Part shown: positions 32,157 to 46,583 of the stretch, in pieces
How positions within the stretch are numbered: the first letter of the stretch is position 1
Layout of the letters: every line of letters begins with the position of its first letter
Assembly: GCA_006384855.1 (NCBI GenBank)
Contig: VCJN01003005.1
Location: 62,001-126,000 of the forward strand
Length of the DNA: 64,000 bases
Direction: 5' to 3'
Source of the DNA: Tetraselmis striata
Lineage: Eukaryota; Chlorophyta; Chlorodendrophyceae; Chlorodendrales; Chlorodendraceae
Translations under genes and position numbers: made by a program
Notes under the pieces: generated by a model
The model's input: only the letters and a program-made list of their open reading frames with translations
Database searches by the model: none
Told to the model about the DNA's origin: nothing

Positions 32157-32316
32157 CACGTCACTCATTATACAACAAATGAGGAGTACTTGCAGTGGAA
32201 GACTTGAAGAATCTGGAGCAACGCTCGCTCCGAAACCAGTGCGACAGTCTCAACAGGATAGAGACTCAGACAAACAAAGGTGGGTGTGCCATGGTGGAGC
32301 AGAGCAATCGCATCGC
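32157..32316 (-). repeat. Leader, primer-binding site and truncated 5' LTR of the old gypsy copy
   Basis: Matches 46500-46640 of the young array (ATACAACAAA, GCAGTGGAAGACTTGA, GCTCCGAAACCAG, then the LTR from TGCGACAGTC). Homology fades at the poly-G run that starts at 32317. Confidence 0.7.
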
Positions 32317-32528
32317 GGGGGGGGGGGGGGGGGGGGGTCGTTACAGCCATGTAATCATTGGACTTCCATTACGTTTTGCCTTGTAGCTAATATTCTATTA
32401 ATGTACTGTGCAGGTCATGCCTGCCCCGTCGTCATTGTCGACCACTCACTATACAAATGTACTGTAGCAGTTGCGTGATTACCCCCACAACGATTAGACA
32501 TTAATGCAAATATGACCGAGATCTCAGG
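32317..32528. other. Poly-G run and unassigned spacer before the young gypsy array
   Basis: A 21-base G run (32317-32337), then about 190 bp without a recognised feature. Ends in CAGG (32525-32528), the left copy of the array's target duplication. Confidence 0.6.
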
Positions 32529-33010
32529 TGCGACAGTCTCAGCTAGACTGACGGGAACAAACAAACAAAGGTGGGGTGCAGTGGTGGTGGTGGTGGTGCA
32601 AAGGCGAGAGACTTCCCGAGAGGAGAGTACAACAATAATTGGTTACAAGGTTGTCACCACCCGCTGCTATATGTACTAAGGCTAGTGTCGGCAGTGGCCA
32701 TGAGACCATGCCGACCTATAGCAGCACGCCCACTGCGAAGAGCGTCACCTTGGAGAGCAGAACAGAAGTCCAAACGTCTGCCTCATGGCATTGCTTAGTA
32801 TATTGCCTGGTACTGACAAGTCCCAAGCAGACATATACGGACCTTGGGTAATCGATACCCGGTACGAGTACTAGTGCGCGCGTCGTGCGCGCCCTCGTAC
32901 TAGTACCTGTCGTACCCGTAGAATGTTACGCTACTCTGCGGTACTGGTACTCGTACAGTATTATGCCAAAGATAGTGCAGGACAAGTTACACAAAAGTAT
33001 AACTGTCACA
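32529..33010 (-). repeat. Gypsy LTR 1 (leftmost)
   Basis: TGCGACAGTCTCAGC...ACTGTCACA, 482 bp, preceded by CAGG. Confidence 0.85.
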
Positions 33011-36000
33011 CTACATCTCTCCCCCCTTGGACAACATAAAGCAGTATCAATTTGCAGTTGGAATTCTAGCCGGATATTTAGCCGCATGCTGCAGAAACAC
33101 ATCTGACTCAGCAAATTGCAACCACATCGGTGTATCCAGAAAACCTTGCAAAGCAACAGTTCGTTTAACATCAAACAAACGATGCCACACAGGTGCAATA
33201 GTTTTATCTGCAAAGTGCACCAAAAATTGCAATTGAGTACCGTTGCGTCCTGGCATCAAGCCAACTTTGACAGCAGATATTTTCTCATTTCAAACTCTTT
33301 GGCTATCAGGATCACATTAGAACCTGTCACAATTGTACAACCGGTGGAATAGGTGCAGTCGGACAAGGCCGCAAACTATTCACATGGAAACCGGATGCAA
33401 TTTCATTCCCGGAGGCAACTGCAACCGGAACTATAATTGCCAATTTTTCTCAACTATTGTAAAAGGACCCAACTGTCTATCCATAAACTTTTTGGTTAGG
33501 TTGGCCTTTGATTTTTTTAACAAGCGAGTTACGATACTCACTTTATCTCCAACATTGAAAACTGGGAACAACCCTCCGTTGCCTTTCCGTAGGACGAACA
33601 GTAAACTCATCCTTATGAAATTGCCAAAATCGATTTGACTAAGTCGTGGATGTCTTTCATATTTCTGGATTTTCTGTTGAGCACTGACTGACACAGGTAT
33701 TGTAGGCCTCATGGCAACAATAAGTCAGGAGGTGTTTCAGGATTAAATCCGTAATTAACCTCAAACGGTGTATGCTCAATACCAAGTGCCCTAGTAGAAT
33801 TATACGAAAATTCCATCAATGGCAATTGATTAACCCAATCTGTGCCATCAAAGCAACAGAATGCTCTTGCTAATTCACAGACAATAGCAATTAATTCTTT
33901 CGGTCAGACCATCAGTCTCAGGATGTTGGCCACTAGACATATTTAACTTAGTGCCTAGGCGGCGCCACAAAGTCTGCCAAAAAGAAGACATAAATCTCGG
34001 ATCACGGTCCGAAATTAAGACTCGTGGTAAACCATGCAGCCTATATACTTCTTTCAAGAATAACTCAGCTGAGGTTTCACCGGTCACAGTTTTAATCGTC
34101 GGAATAAAATGTGCTTGACGAGTCAAAATGGCATACGACAACCAAACATTGTATCAAAACCTTTACTCACAGGTAAATCGGTAATGAAGTCCAAACCAAC
34201 AGAATGCCATGGACGATGGTGGCACTGGTAACCGGCTGCGTCGGTGCTGCCGGCTGTGGTCGAAGAACGTACACCGCCTACATGTTGGACATTTATCACA
34301 TATGGCTTTCACGTCGTGACGAATGCGTGTCCACCAAAAACGTTCCAAGGCACGTGCCAAGGTACTCTGAACAGCACGGTGCCCAGTAGTATCATGTAGC
34401 TCATACAATATTTTGTTAATGAGTGACGGTTATTAGGGATACATAGGCACTTATGTCTCCAAAAAAATCCGTCGTGTTCGGACACATGTCCCGACTTCCA
34501 ACCAACCCCCCCATAAGGAATAGAAGCCGTCCGCCTTATACCCTTCTTTGATCATATCGAGGATATCGTCACTTAGCTTTAGAGCACTCACACTCATAGA
34601 AGCTATGGCAGAGAACGGTGGGGAGTGTACACCTTCAAGTGTCTCAACCGCGTCCTGACAATCCCCGGTCCAATGTAGGCCTCCGAAACCAATAGGTTTA
34701 AAATCCGGTCTTCGAGACAGCGGATCCGCTCATTCCATTTGCCTTTCCTGTAAGCAAGGGACATTGAAACCAACTAGGCTGCAAGTCGCGTACATAGCGA
34801 GCTTGGCGCCTATTCATCCTTTCTGCAGTTGCCTGAGCCAAATGCCGTAGGGTGTCATGATCTGAAACAACAAGGAATCGACAGCACCTTCAAGGTAACA
34901 CCTCAATGCTTAATGACTCACAAATGGCCAAAGCTCTAAGTCATAAGCAGAGTAAGTGTTTCCACGCCTCAGCTTGTATTCAGCTTCCGCGCCCAATATG
35001 CCACTGGTTGAACGCCTCCTCCCTGGTCCTGCAGTAAAACTGCAGCAATCCCTACGTTGGACGCATCTGTCGCTTACGGTGAACGTCGCATCAATGCCTA
35101 TGTCAGGTATGATAAGACAAGGAGCGGAAATCAAACGCAGACGAAGAGTCTCAAAGGCTTCCTGACAGGCAGGACTCCAGTATACAACAACTGGTTTTGT
35201 TTTACGTAACAAATCTGTCAACGAGTTGTTAGATCACTGAAATGGTGAATAAACTTTGAGTAAAAATTGCAAAATTGTACAAAACTTCGCACTTCACTTG
35301 AGTGTTTTGGCACAGGCCAATCTTTTACGGCAGAAATTTTTGACTCACTCACCTGTAGCTACCATCAGATACAAGTGTATCCCAAATACTCCATGGAAGT
35401 CATGCCAAAGAAACATTTCTTTAGTTGCAAACGTAAGTTGTGTTCAGATAATTTTGCTAGAACCAAACGAATGTGTTCCATATGATCAGCATAATTTTCT
35501 GAATAATACAAATGTCATCAAGGTATACAACAACAAATTTGCGTAAGTACGGACGTAAGATGTCGTTCATCATGCGTTGGAAAGTAGCAGGGGCATTGCA
35601 TAAACCCAAAAGGCATTGCAGTCCATTCTAGTAATCCATCAGGTGTCTGAAATGCAGTTTTGTGAATATCTTCTTCTGCAACGGCTACTTGCCACTAACC
35701 AGACGCTAGGTCTAGATGAGTATAGCATCGAGCTTTCCTCAACTCATCAAGAGTTTTCATCAATACGCGGCAAGGGATACGCATCCTTCCGGGTGACATC
35801 ATTAAGACCACGATAGTCTACACATAGCCGGAGAGATCCATTCGCCTTCCTAACAAAAGAATAGGCGAGCCAAACTCAGACTGACTAGGACGTACAAGTC
35901 CGGCATCAATAGCTGATTTCAATTGGCGATCTAACTCAGCTCGCTCTGCCGGAGACAACCGATTGAGACGTTGTTTCTTCATAGTCCCAGTAAGATCAAT

Positions 36001-39000
36001 CTTATGGTTCCCATGGACGATGCTGTGGAGCACTATCAACCGGTTTTAACACATCCGGAAACTCTTCATATAGAATTTTACGAATAGTCTCCTTATATTC
36101 ATATAGCATCGAATCGTCCCATATGCAAATCAGGATCATCCCTAATCACATTTATATGGACTAGAATAGAACTCAGCCACACGAGGCTTTGCCTTCCCTC
36201 CCCGTGCCGTTTTCCTCATTAACTTCATTAGTTTATGACTGGAAATTGGAACAACACTCCGGACGGCGTTCTATTGCATCACAAGGGATATCTGTACCAT
36301 TTACGAGGGTTATCACACGATGTTCCCCATATTGGTACAGCAACTTGACTATCATCAAACCATGTCAATCCCAACACAAACATCAGACACATTGAGCTCT
36401 CTTTAGAACATGAAATACCTGGTCTTTAAAACCAGTGTCCTGCTAATTCAAAATTCAGGTAACAACTTGTGTACAACTCACACGTTACCATTATCAAGAA
36501 CGGACCGGCATTCTCTTAGAAAGTTTCTCAATCTGAATATTCATTTCTACGAACAAAGTCCTCAGAAAATGAAATTCAGTGACGCTTGCATGATCTATTA
36601 ATGCTTCAATATTAGCACCAATATGTAAGCTGATTTTAACCTTTAAGAGTGGCCTAGGGTCGTTCCATTAGACAGTAAAGGCCACAGTTGCAGGTTTTGA
36701 CACATTATCAACATCATCAGCTGGTTTATCAACGTGTTCTGAGTCAAAAGTACTTTGGTGAACATTTTCTGACTCCACGTTAAAAATCCTGAGTGCCTAC
36801 ATACACTTCTCCACTAACATTAGGGGTACAGGATTCATCCATAATATCATCAGGTATACTACATACACTTCTCCACTAACATTAGGGGTACAGGATTCAT
36901 CCATAATATCATCAGGTATACTACATTCACTGTCCACTAGCCATATACGAATGGGCCACGGCGTGGGGCGAACATCTGTATGAGAAGTAGCATTATCTGG
37001 TGATAAACGGGTAAACAATGGCGTTCTAGCCGGGAACTCCTGAATTAATTTCCAATGCTTTGACATAGCATTAATGTATTCCAGGCTGGCAGTATAAAAC
37101 AACCCAGAGTATCATTACGATTAGCTTTACGACACTGTTCAAAGTGTTTAGCTATTTGTTCTACTCTGTTCCCACGGTGGATGTATATATACTCGTTTCG
37201 CCAGATAAGTCCCTATCTAGAATTGAGTCATTGCTGAACAAAAGGGCAGATCTTTATGGGTATTCAATCCCTCATAATCTGCACATCCCTCTAGAGTAAA
37301 CTTATACTTATCAAAGAGAGGGTCAAAGATACGATCCATCAGTCTCCAGGTAACACCAGTATGTGTACTAGCATTCTGAACATTTTTATGACGGATAGCT
37401 TTCACTCGACGACGACCCGATAATTTTCGAGTTGATGTAACGAGTATGCTTTTCGTATCTATATGAGATGCTTTACTACCAACAAACATATTAGTAGGTG
37501 CATCTACAGGGGCTTGAACATTAGGGGCTGGAGCAGTAAATGGTGGTACTTCATCATTTATAAACAACAGGAATTACATTATCCCTATTATCTGTTACAG
37601 GACAGCCTGCTCAGCATTTAAGTCCCCAGCTACTGGTCTGTCAATACCAGCAGCTGCAGGGCACCCCTATTTACTCGGACACTCTTTAAACGTATGACCC
37701 TTTTTACCACACGTAAAACATGTGCGATTATTAAAGTGTTCACTGACCTTAGCTTTGCCGATTTTCTTGGCCATGCTGTCGTACTCCTGCTTCCGTCGCA
37801 GCGCCTCGCCAGTGAGTGGGTTGCCGTTTTTGTCCGTTGATGTGTTCTTCTTGGGTCGGCCGATAGAGGTCGACGGTTCGTCGACTCGACGCCTCTTGTC
37901 GCCATTGAACTTGCGCTTACGCTGACTTCTATCGAAGGTGTCGACGTTCCTCGCTCCGGTAGTCGCGACGCGGTCGTCGACTGCTCCGCGGTAGCCGTTG
38001 CGAGTTCTGTCGCCGAGAGTGGTATTTCCATTAACCAAACCAGTACAGTGGCTCACCAGTACAGCGATCGTTACATCGATCGACTTATGTTTCTCCTCCG
38101 CCAAGAAACGATGAGCTGCTTTCTTCAGCTCTGGATGACTAAGGCCTTCGGTGAACTTGATGCACATGAGTTCATCAGACATGTTTTGACGAGTCCGTGC
38201 ATATGTGGTCTCGAATACCTGTACGTATACGCAAAAAGGCAGGCGACTTGTTACGCCCCGCGTTGATTTGTAGTAACGAGTTGAACTTGATGCACGCCTC
38301 TTTCTGCAGATCTGGTACTTGTGCCGAGTTTCTTACGGCGATGATGAATTCTGCAGCCGTTGTAGGTCTTTCGGTATCAGGCTTGTTTTCAAATGATTGC
38401 CACCAAAGCTCGAACTCTCCAGTAAGTTGCTGTACCACATACATTAGTCCAGCAGGCGTATCTGCCTTTAATCCAACTTGTCCAACCATACTCGGTATTT
38501 TATGCAGCCAAATGTCCAGCGCCTCTATGTCATCATTGTTGATCTTGGGCTGTTGTTGCGCCTGATTTGCGTTGCGATTCTGTAAGCTGCGCCTCCGTAC
38601 GTTCATACCATGGTACTGGTCCATCAATTTCCATCTTATCCAACTCGGCCGCCAGGTCGATAGTCATATACTCATGAACTACCTCCCACAATGGCGACTC
38701 ATCATATCCAAAACGAAATGGGACTGTAACAGGAATGCCTGGGTAGGCCCTATTAGTCCAAATTCCAGACGTCGACGCGGCCTTATATACATTAGACCAT
38801 TTGTCAACGACTGCCGAGTGAATAGCATTCGCTGCGACATAGGGCTTGGCACGACACCATTGCCCCCGCAGGTGTTTAGCTATCTCGGTAGTGTACGACG
38901 GACGACTGTTGCCCGGTTCAATTGTTATACGATCAGGAAAACGCGGAGACCGATATATACTGGTGGAGCTGCCGCTGTCGCTGGCGTTAGTGGTCCAACA

Positions 39001-39540
39001 AACGGTATTAAGTTTTTCATTGACGAGCTGCCCGGCACGGGTACGGCCAACGGGTATCATTTTTTCAGCTCATAGAAGTTCAGTTGCGCTTCATAAAGGA
39101 AACAATCCATTTCGCAATCAATCGGTTACGCAGCTCGACAGAGAATCAAGTCAGCTGGATTTATAGTGATTACCTGTAACCAGACTATGCAGCATACCGG
39201 AAACATGCGACCATCGGCCTACTGACAATGTCTATAAGCGTCGGAAACTCCACATGGCAGGAATGCTGATATTTATTATGATTTCGGTTCGATTGTCCAG
39301 TACGATATCACGCCTCCAGCACCCACCCTCCAGGTGCCTGAAGTGACGATGGACAGCCTCAGACACTCCCGTTGTCCGAATGTAGCTTTGGTATCGGCGT
39401 TCCTTTTTCAATAGCCGCCAGTGCGCACGGGGTTGTAACTTGTTGCGCCTCATAGACGGCACTCATCATACAACAAACGAGTATGTATGTAGCAGGGTGG
39501 AAGACTTGACGAATGTAGAGCTTGGTTAGCTCCGAACCAG
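33011..39540 (-). pseudogene. Gypsy internal region, copy C (broken)
   Basis: Carries gag, the methyltransferase-like segment and pol in the same order as copy A, but is broken in several dozen places. Differences from copy A look mostly like one-base length changes rather than substitutions, so unpolished long-read sequence is a real possibility. Confidence 0.8.
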
Positions 39541-40041
39541 TGCGACAGTCTCAACAGATAGAGACTGTAGGGACAAACAAACAAGGTGGGGTGCAGTGGT
39601 GGTGGTGGCGGTGCAAAAGGCGAGAGACTTCCCGAGAGAGAATACAACAATAATTGGTTACAAGGTTGTCACCACCCGCTGCTATATATACTAAGGCTAG
39701 GTGTCGGCAGTGGTCATGAGGACCATGCCCGACCTATAGCAGCACGCCCACTGCGAAGAGCGTCACCTTTGGAGAGACGAACAGAAGTCCAAACGTCTGC
39801 CTCGTTTGGCATGGCATTGCTCAGTATATTGCCTGGTACTGACAAGTCCCAAGCAGACATATACGGACCTTGGGTAATCGATACCCGGTACGAGTACTAG
39901 TGCGCGCGTCGTCGTGCGCGCCCTCGTACTAGTACCTGTCGGTACCCGTAGGAATGTTACGCCACTCTGCGGTACTGGTACTCGTACAGTATTATGCCAA
40001 AGATAGTGCAGGACAAGTTACACAAGAGTATAACTGTCACA
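39541..40041 (-). repeat. Gypsy LTR 2
   Basis: 501 bp, shared between copies C and B; both sides are internal sequence. Confidence 0.85.
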
Positions 40042-43000
40042 CTACATCTCTCCCCCCTTGGACAACATAAGGCAGTATCAATTTGCAGTTGGAATTCTAG
40101 CCGGATATTTAGCCGCATGCTGCAGAAACACATCTGACTCAGCAAAGTGCAACCACATCGGCGTATCCAGAAAACCTTGCAAAGCAACAGTTCGTTTAAC
40201 ATCAAACAAACGATGCACACAGGTGCAATAGTTTTATCTGCAAAGTGCACCAAAAATTGTAATTGAGTACCTTTAGCGTCCTGGCATCAAAGCCAACTTT
40301 GACAGCAGATATTTTCTCAATTTCAAACTCTTGGCTATCAGGATCATCATTAGAACCTGTCACAATTGGTACAACCGGTCGAATAGGTGCAGTCGGACAA
40401 GGCCGCAAACTATTCACATGGAAAACCGGATGCAATTTCATTCCCGGAGGCAACTGCAACCGGAAACTATAATTGCCAATTTTCTCAACTATTGGAAAAG
40501 GACCCAACTGTCTATCCATAAACTTTTGGTTAGGTTGGCCTTTGATTTTTAACAAGCGAGTTACGATACTCACTTTATCTCCAACATTGAAAAACGGGAA
40601 CAACCCTCCGTTGCCTTTCCGTAGGACGAACAGTCAAACTCATCCTTATGAATTGCCAAAATCGATTTGACTAAGTCATGGATGTCTTTCATATTCTGGA
40701 TTTTCTGTTGAGCACTGACTGACACAGGTATTGTAGGCCTCATGGCAAACAATAAGTCAGGAGGTGTTTCAGGATTAAATCCGTAATTAACCTCAAACGG
40801 TGTATGCTCAATACCAAGTGCCCTAGTAGAATTATACGAAAATTCCATCAATGGCAATTGATTAACCCAATCTGTGCCATCAAAGCAACAGAATGCTCTT
40901 GCTAATTCACAGACAATAGCATTAATTCTTTCGGTCAGACCATCAGTCTCAGGATGTTGGCCACTAGACATATTTAACTTAGTGCCTAGGCGGCGCCACA
41001 AAGTCTGCCAAAAAGAAGGACAAAAATCTCGGATCACGGGTCCGAAATTAAGACTCCGTGGTAGAACCATGCCAGCCTATATACTTCTTTCAAGGAATAA
41101 ACTCAGCTGAGGTTTCACCGGTCACAGTTTTAAATCGTCGGAATGAAAATGTGGCTTGAGCGAGTCAGAATGGCAAATACGACAACCAACATTGTATCAA
41201 AACCTTTACTCACAGGTAAATCGGTAATGAAAGTCCAAACCAACAGAATGCCATGGACGTGGTGGCCTGGTTAACCGGCTGGCGTCGGTGCTGCCGGCTG
41301 TGGTCGAGAACGTACCCGCCTACATGTGGAAGATTTATCACAATAGGCTTTCACGTCGTGACGAATGCGTGTTCCACCAAAAACGTTCCCAAGGCACGCT
41401 GCCAGTGTACTCTTGAACAGCACGGTGCCCAGGTTAGTATTCATGTAGCTCATACAATATTTTGTTAAATGAGGGCTGACGGTTATTAGGGATACCATAG
41501 GCCACTTATGTCTCCCAAAAAATCCGTCCGTGTTCGGGACACATGTCCCGACTTCAAACCACCCCCCCCATAAGGAATAGAAGCCGTCCGCCCTTATACC
41601 CTTCTTTGATCATATCGAGGATAATCGTCACTTAGCTTTAGAGCACTGCACACTCATAGAAGCTATGGCAGAGAACGGTGGGGAGTGTACACCTTCAAGT
41701 GTCTCAACCGCGTCCCGGCACATCCCCGGTCCAACTGTAGGCCTCCGAAACCAATAGGTTTAAAAATCCGGTCTTCGAGACAGCCGGATCCGCCTCATTC
41801 CATTTGCCTTTCCTGTAAGCCAAGGGACATTGAAACCAACTAGGGCTGCAAGTCGCGTACATAGCGAGCTTGGCGCCTATTCATCCTTTCTGCAGGTTGC
41901 CTGAGCAAATGCCGTAGGGTGTCATGATCTGAAACAACAAGGAATCGACAGCACCCTTCAAGGTAACACCTCCAATGCTTAATAGACTCACAAATGGCCC
42001 AAGGCCTCTAAGTCATAAGCAGAGTAAGTGTTTCCACGCTCAGCTGTATTCAGCTTCCGCGCCCAATATGCCACTGGTTGAACGCCTCCTCCCTGGTCCT
42101 GCAGTAAAAACTGCAGGCAATCCCTACGTTGGACGCATCTGTCGCTAACGGTGAACGTCGCCATCAATCCTATGTCAGGTTATGATAAGACAAGGAGCGG
42201 AAATCAAAACGCAGACCGAAGAGTCTCAAAGGCTTCCTGACAGGCAGGACTCCAGTCTACAACAACTGGTTTTGTTTTACGTAACAAATCTGTCAACGGA
42301 GTTGTTAGATCACTGAAATGGTGAATAAACTTTGAGTAAAAATTGCAAAATTGTACAAAACTTTCGCACTTCACCTTGAGTGTTTGGCACAGGCCAATCT
42401 TTTTACGGCAGAAATTTTTGACTCACTCACCTGTAGCTTACCATCAGATACAATGTAATCCCAAATACTCCATGGAAGTCATGCCAAAGAAACTTTCTCT
42501 TTAGTTTGCAAACGTAAGTTGTGTTCAGATAATTTTGCTAGAACCAAACGAATGTGTTCCATATGATTCAGCATAATTTTCTGAATAAATACAAATGTCA
42601 TCAAGGTATACAACAACAAATTTGCGTAAGTACGGACGTAAAGATGTCGTTCATCATGCGTTGGAAAGTAGCAGGGGCATTGCATAAACCAAAAGGCATT
42701 GCAGTCCATTCTAGTAATCCATCAGGTGTCTGAAATGCAGTTTTGTGAATATCTTCTTCTGCAACGGGCTACTTGCCAATAACCAGACGCTAGGTCTAGA
42801 TGAGTATAGCATCGAGCTTTCCTCAACTCATCAAGAGTTTCATCAATACGCGGCAAGGGATACGCATCCTTCCGGGTGACATCATTAAGACCACGATAGT
42901 CTACACATAAGCCGGAGAGATCCATTCGCCTTCCTAACAAAAAGAATAGGCGAGCCAAACTCAGACTGACTAGGACGTTACAAGTCCGGCATCAATAGCT

Positions 43001-46000
43001 GATTTCAATTGGCGATCTAACTCAGCTCGCTCTGCCGGAGACAACCGATTGAGACGTTGTTTCTTCATAGTCCCAGTAAGATCAATCTTATGGTCCCATG
43101 GACGATGCTGTGGAGCACTATCAACCGGTTTTAACACATCCGGAAACTCTTCATATAGAATTTTACGAATAGTCTCCTTATATTCATATAGCATCGAATC
43201 GTCCATATGCAAATCAGGATCATCCCTAATCACATTTATATGGACTGAATAGAACTCAGCCACACGAGGCTTTGCCTTCCCTCCCCGTGCCGTTTTCCTC
43301 ATTAACTTCATTAGTTTTATGACTGGAAATTGAACAACACTCCGGACGGCGTTCTATTGCATCACAAGGGATATCTGTACCATTTACGAGGGTTATCACA
43401 CGATGTTCCCCATATTGTACAGCAACTTGACTATCATCAAACCATGTCAATCCCAACACAACATCAGACACATTGAGCTCTCTTAGAACATGAAATACCT
43501 GGTCTTTAAAACAGTGTCCTGCTAATTCAAAATTCATGGTAACAAACTTGTGTACAACTCACACGTTGACCATTATCAAGACGGACCGGCATTCTCTTAG
43601 AAAGTTTCTCAATCTGAAATATCATTTCTACGAACAAAGTCCTCAGAAATGAAATTCAGTGGACGCTGCATGATCTATTAATGCTTCAATATTAGCACCA
43701 ATATGTAAGCTGATTTTAACCTTTAAGAGTGGGCCTAGGGTCGTTCCAATTAGACAGTAAAGCCACAGTTGCAGGTTTTGACACATTATCAACATCATCA
43801 GCTGGTTATCAACGTGTTCTGAGTCAAAAGTACTTTGGTGAACATTTTCTGACTCCACGTTAAAATCCTGAGTGCCTACATAGCACTTCTCCACTAACAT
43901 TAGGGGTACAGGATTCATCCATAATATCATCAGGTATACTACATACACTTCTCCACTAACATTAGGGGTACAGGATTCATCCATAATATCATCAGGTATA
44001 CTACATTCACTGTCCACTAGCCATATACGAATGGGCCACGGCGTGGGGCGAACATCTGTATGAGAAGTAGCATTATCTGGTGATAAACGGGTAAACAATG
44101 GCGTTCTAGCCGGGAACTCCTGAATTAATTTCCAATGCTTTGACATAGCATTAATGTATTCCAGGCTGGCAGTATAAAAACACCCAGAGTATCATTACGA
44201 TTAGCTTTACGACACTGTTCAAAGTGTTTAGCTATTTGTTCTACTCTGTCCCACGGTGGATGTATATATACTCGTTCGCCAGATAAGTCCCTATCTAGAA
44301 TTGAGTCATTGTCTGAACAAAAGGGCAGATCTTTATGGGTATTCAATCCCTCATAATCTGCACATCCCTCTAGAGTAAACTTATACTTATCAAAGAGAGG
44401 GGTCAAAGATACGATTCCATCAGTCTCCAGGTAACACCAGTATGTGTACTAGCATTCTGAACATTTTTATGACGGATAGCTTTCACTCGACGACGACCCG
44501 ATAATTTTCGAGTTGATGTAACGAGTATGCTTTTCGTATCTATATGAGATGCTTTACTACCAACAAACATATTAGTGGTGCATCTACAGGGGCTTGAACA
44601 TTAGGGGCTGGAGCAGTAAATGGTGGTACTTCATCATTTATAGTAACAACAGGAATTACATTATCCCTATTATCTGTTACAGGACATGCCTGCTCAGCAT
44701 TTAAGTCCCCAGCTACTGGTCTGTCAATACCAGCAGCTGCAGGGCACCCCTATTTACTCGGACACTCTTTAAACGTATGACCCTTTTTACCACACGTAAA
44801 ACATGTGCGATTATTAAAGTGTTCACTGACCTTAGCTTTGCCGATTTTCTTGGCCATGCTGTCGTACTCCTGCTTCCGTCGCAGCGCCTCGCCAGTGAGT
44901 GGGTTGCCGTTTTTGTCCGTTGATGTGTTCTTCTTGGGTCGGCCGATAGAGGTCGACGGTTCGTCGACTCGACGCCTCTTGTCGCCATTGAACTTGCGCT
45001 TACGCTGACTTCTATCGAAGGTGTCGACGTTCCTCGCTCCGGTAGTCGCGACGCGGTCGTCGACTGCTCCGCGGTAGCCGTTTGCGAGTTCTGTCGCCGA
45101 GAGTGGTATTTCCATTAACCAAACCAGTACAGTGGCTCACCAGTACAGCGATCGTTACATCGATCGACTTATGTTTCTCCTCCGCCAAGAAACGATGAGC
45201 TGCTTTCTTCAGCTCTGGATGACTAAGGCCTTCGGTGAACTTGATGCACATGAGTTCATCAGACATGTTTTGACGAGTCCGTGCATATGTGGTCTCGAAT
45301 ACCTGTACGTATACGCAAAAAGTGGCAGGCGACTTGTTACGCCCCGCGTTGATTTGTAGTAACGAGTTGAACTTGATGCACGCCTCTTTCTGCAGATCTG
45401 GTACTTGTGCCGAGTTTCTTACGGCGATGATGAATTCTGCAGCTGTTGTAGGTCTTTCGGTATCAGGCTTGTTTTCAAATGATTGCCACCAAAGCTCGAA
45501 CTCTCCAGTAAGTTGCTGTACCACATACATTAGTCCAGCAGGCGTATCTGCCTTTAATCCAACTTGTCCAACCATACTCGGTATTTTATGCAGCCAAATG
45601 TCCAGCGCCTCTATGTCATCATTGTTGATCTTGGGCTGTTGTTGCGCCGATTTGCGTTGCGATTCTGTAAGCTGCGCCTCCGTACGTTCATACCATGGTA
45701 CTGGTCCATCAATTTCCATCTTATCCAACTCGGCCGCCAGGTCGATAGTCATATACTCATGAACTACCTCCCACAATGGCGACTCATCATATCCAAAACG
45801 AAATGGGACTGTAACAGGAATGCCTGGGTAGGCCCTATTAGTCCAAATTCCAGACGTCGACGCGGCCTTATATACATTAGACCATTTGTCAACGACTGCC
45901 GAGTGAATAGCATTCGCTGCGACATAGGGCTTGGCACGACACCATTGCCCCCGCAGGTGTTTAGCTATCTCGGTAGTGTACGACGGACGACTGTTGCCCG

Positions 46001-46583
46001 GTTCAATTGTTATACGATCAGGAAAACGCGGACCGATATATACTGGTGGAGCTGCCGCTGTCGCTGGCGTTAGTGGTCCAACAAACGGTATTAAGTTTTC
46101 ATTGACGAGCTGCTCCGCACGGTACGGCCAACGGGTATCATTTTTCAGCTCATAGAAGTTCAGGTGCGCTTCATAAAGGAAACAATCCATGCCATCAATC
46201 GGTACGCAGTCGAAGAGAATCAAGTCAGCTGGATTTATAGTGATTCCTGTTTCCGCTTGCAGCATACGAACTGCGACCATCGCGTACTGACAGGTCTATA
46301 AGCGTCGAAACTCCACATGGCAGGAATGCTGTATTATTATGATTTGGTTCGATTGTCAGTACGATATCACGCTCAGCACCCACTCCGGTGCCTGAAGTGA
46401 CGATGACAGCCGCAGACACTCCGCTGTCGAATGGTAGCTTGGTATCGGCGTCCTTTTCAATAGCCGCCAGTTGCGCACGGGTGTACTTGTTGCGCCTCAT
46501 AGCAGCACTCATCATACAACAAACGAGTATATGTAGCAGTGGAAGACTTGACGAATGTAGAGCTTGGTTAGCTCCGAAACCAG
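40042..46583 (-). pseudogene. Gypsy internal region, copy B (broken)
   Basis: Same content as copy A. The pol part is broken in several dozen places; gag and leader (about 44700-46500) are nearly clean. The change in quality along the unit is more like sequencing quality than age. Confidence 0.8.

Larger units (their letters stand above)
1896..32316 (-). mobile_element. Old broken Ty3/gypsy copy split by nested insertions
   Basis: Pieces of one minus-strand Ty3/gypsy element appear in collinear order: 3' LTR (1896-2207 plus 6250-6404), polypurine tract and 3' end of pol (6405-6615), a few bases at 7095-7108, most of pol (19180-22489), then leader, primer-binding site and start of the 5' LTR (about 32157-32316). 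Each gap is filled by another element. The two LTR remnants share variants (AGGATAGAGACTC, GGTGGGTGTGC) that the young array at 32.5-54 kb lacks, which supports their being a pair. Gag is missing. The copy is old and carries many breaks. It belongs to the same family as the young array. Confidence 0.8.
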
